A DNA stretch of 11,737 nucleotides from an uncultured Collinsella sp. Lineage in GTDB: Bacteria; Actinomycetota; Coriobacteriia; Coriobacteriales; Coriobacteriaceae. The position numbers were made by a program, and so were the translations under genes. How positions within the stretch are numbered: the first letter of the stretch is position 1; each line of letters starts with the position of its first letter. Below the pieces are notes generated by a model. The model saw only the letters and a program-made list of their open reading frames with translations, had not been told where the DNA came from and did no database searches. The DNA is taken from the NCBI GenBank assembly GCA_900554905.1, contig USJB01000018.1, forward strand, positions 1 to 11,737. Reading direction: 5' to 3'. Below are positions 11,587 through 11,737 of the stretch, piece after piece.

Positions 11587-11737
11587 TTACGGGCGCGGCG
11601 GCACTAACACATCGTAGCGAACGGCCTTGCCCGCAAGCTGATAGCTCGGCTTAACGCCGGCAAGCAGCGGCCCCTTCACCGGTCGCTTGATAACGACCTT
11701 GCGCGGGTGCGCCGCAAGCGCAGCTTCGACCAGCGTC
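11587..11737 (-). CDS. C-terminus of an RsmJ-like SAM-dependent methyltransferase (5' end outside window)
   Basis: The - strand frame is open from the window edge to TAA at 11587-11589 and encodes the last 49 residues. The sequence AAHPRKVVIKRPVKGPLLAG, then VKPSYQLAGKAVRYDVLVPPRP, matches the end of the RsmJ (YhiQ) type methyltransferases. There a 'RVVVKRP..apPLAGV' strand-loop is followed by 'KGhRFDiY'. RsmJ methylates N2 of G1516 in 16S rRNA with S-adenosylmethionine. Only the tail is visible, so a related class I methyltransferase remains possible. Confidence 0.6.
   Translation of the reverse strand, partial: TLVEAALAAHPRKVVIKRPVKGPLLAGVKPSYQLAGKAVRYDVLVPPRP

Overview
The window looks like chromosomal DNA from a high-GC Gram-positive gut-type actinobacterium. 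A Coriobacteriia/Collinsella-like origin is my best guess, from the GC-rich third positions, the strong AGGAGG-type ribosome binding sites, and the combination of a short UvrA paralogue, actinobacterial 'NPF.P..GR' AAA ATPases and a chromosomal TetM-like GTPase. This is inference, because no rRNA or other marker gene is present.

Region 1 (1-2.8 kb, + strand) holds ordinary metabolism and signalling. It has the 3' end of a protein with a degenerate GGDEF domain, then a probable two-gene unit of an iron-sulfur flavoprotein and an ArsC/YffB-like thioredoxin-fold protein in which the expected cysteine is serine. A COG0523 (CobW/YjiA-type) metallochaperone GTPase follows, ending in a strong hairpin terminator.

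Region 2 (2.8-8.4 kb) is the most interesting part. A trmL-type tRNA methyltransferase with an internal insertion is followed by an Orc1/STAND-like AAA ATPase (AAA1, + strand). Convergent to it is an operon of a second ATPase of the same family (AAA2) overlapping a class II UvrA that lacks the UvrB-binding domain. The AAA2 promoter is covered by three TATACC repeats phased at exactly 10 bp plus an inverted repeat, which suggests dedicated regulation. Gene boundaries here carry a family of palindromic repeats with a shared apex (H1 2753-2791, H2 3408-3440, H3 4665-4697, and a decayed H4 at 8392-8421). H2 and H3 bracket AAA1 like a cassette, and H2 and H4 contain the stop codons of trmL and of the TetM-like gene.

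Region 3 (8.4-11.7 kb) starts with a TetM-family ribosomal-protection-type GTPase on the - strand, whose domain IV loop is not the tetracycline-dislodging one. A strong terminator and a GNAT acetyltransferase follow. The latter is divergent from a small Cys-rich protein across a perfect TGGTATCA/TGATACCA inverted repeat. The 3' end of an RsmJ-like methyltransferase lies at the right edge on the - strand.

The TetM-like GTPase, AAA2 and UvrA2 are co-oriented. They may form a stress or drug-response neighbourhood (ribosome-acting GTPase, regulatory ATPase, DNA- or drug-related ABC ATPase). The AAA2-UvrA2 pair, with its phased operator and the AAA1 paralogue next door, is the best candidate for an undescribed system. 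No RNA gene, CRISPR array, transposase or origin was recognised. No stretch longer than 300 bases lacks a gene; the largest gap is 10422-10675.
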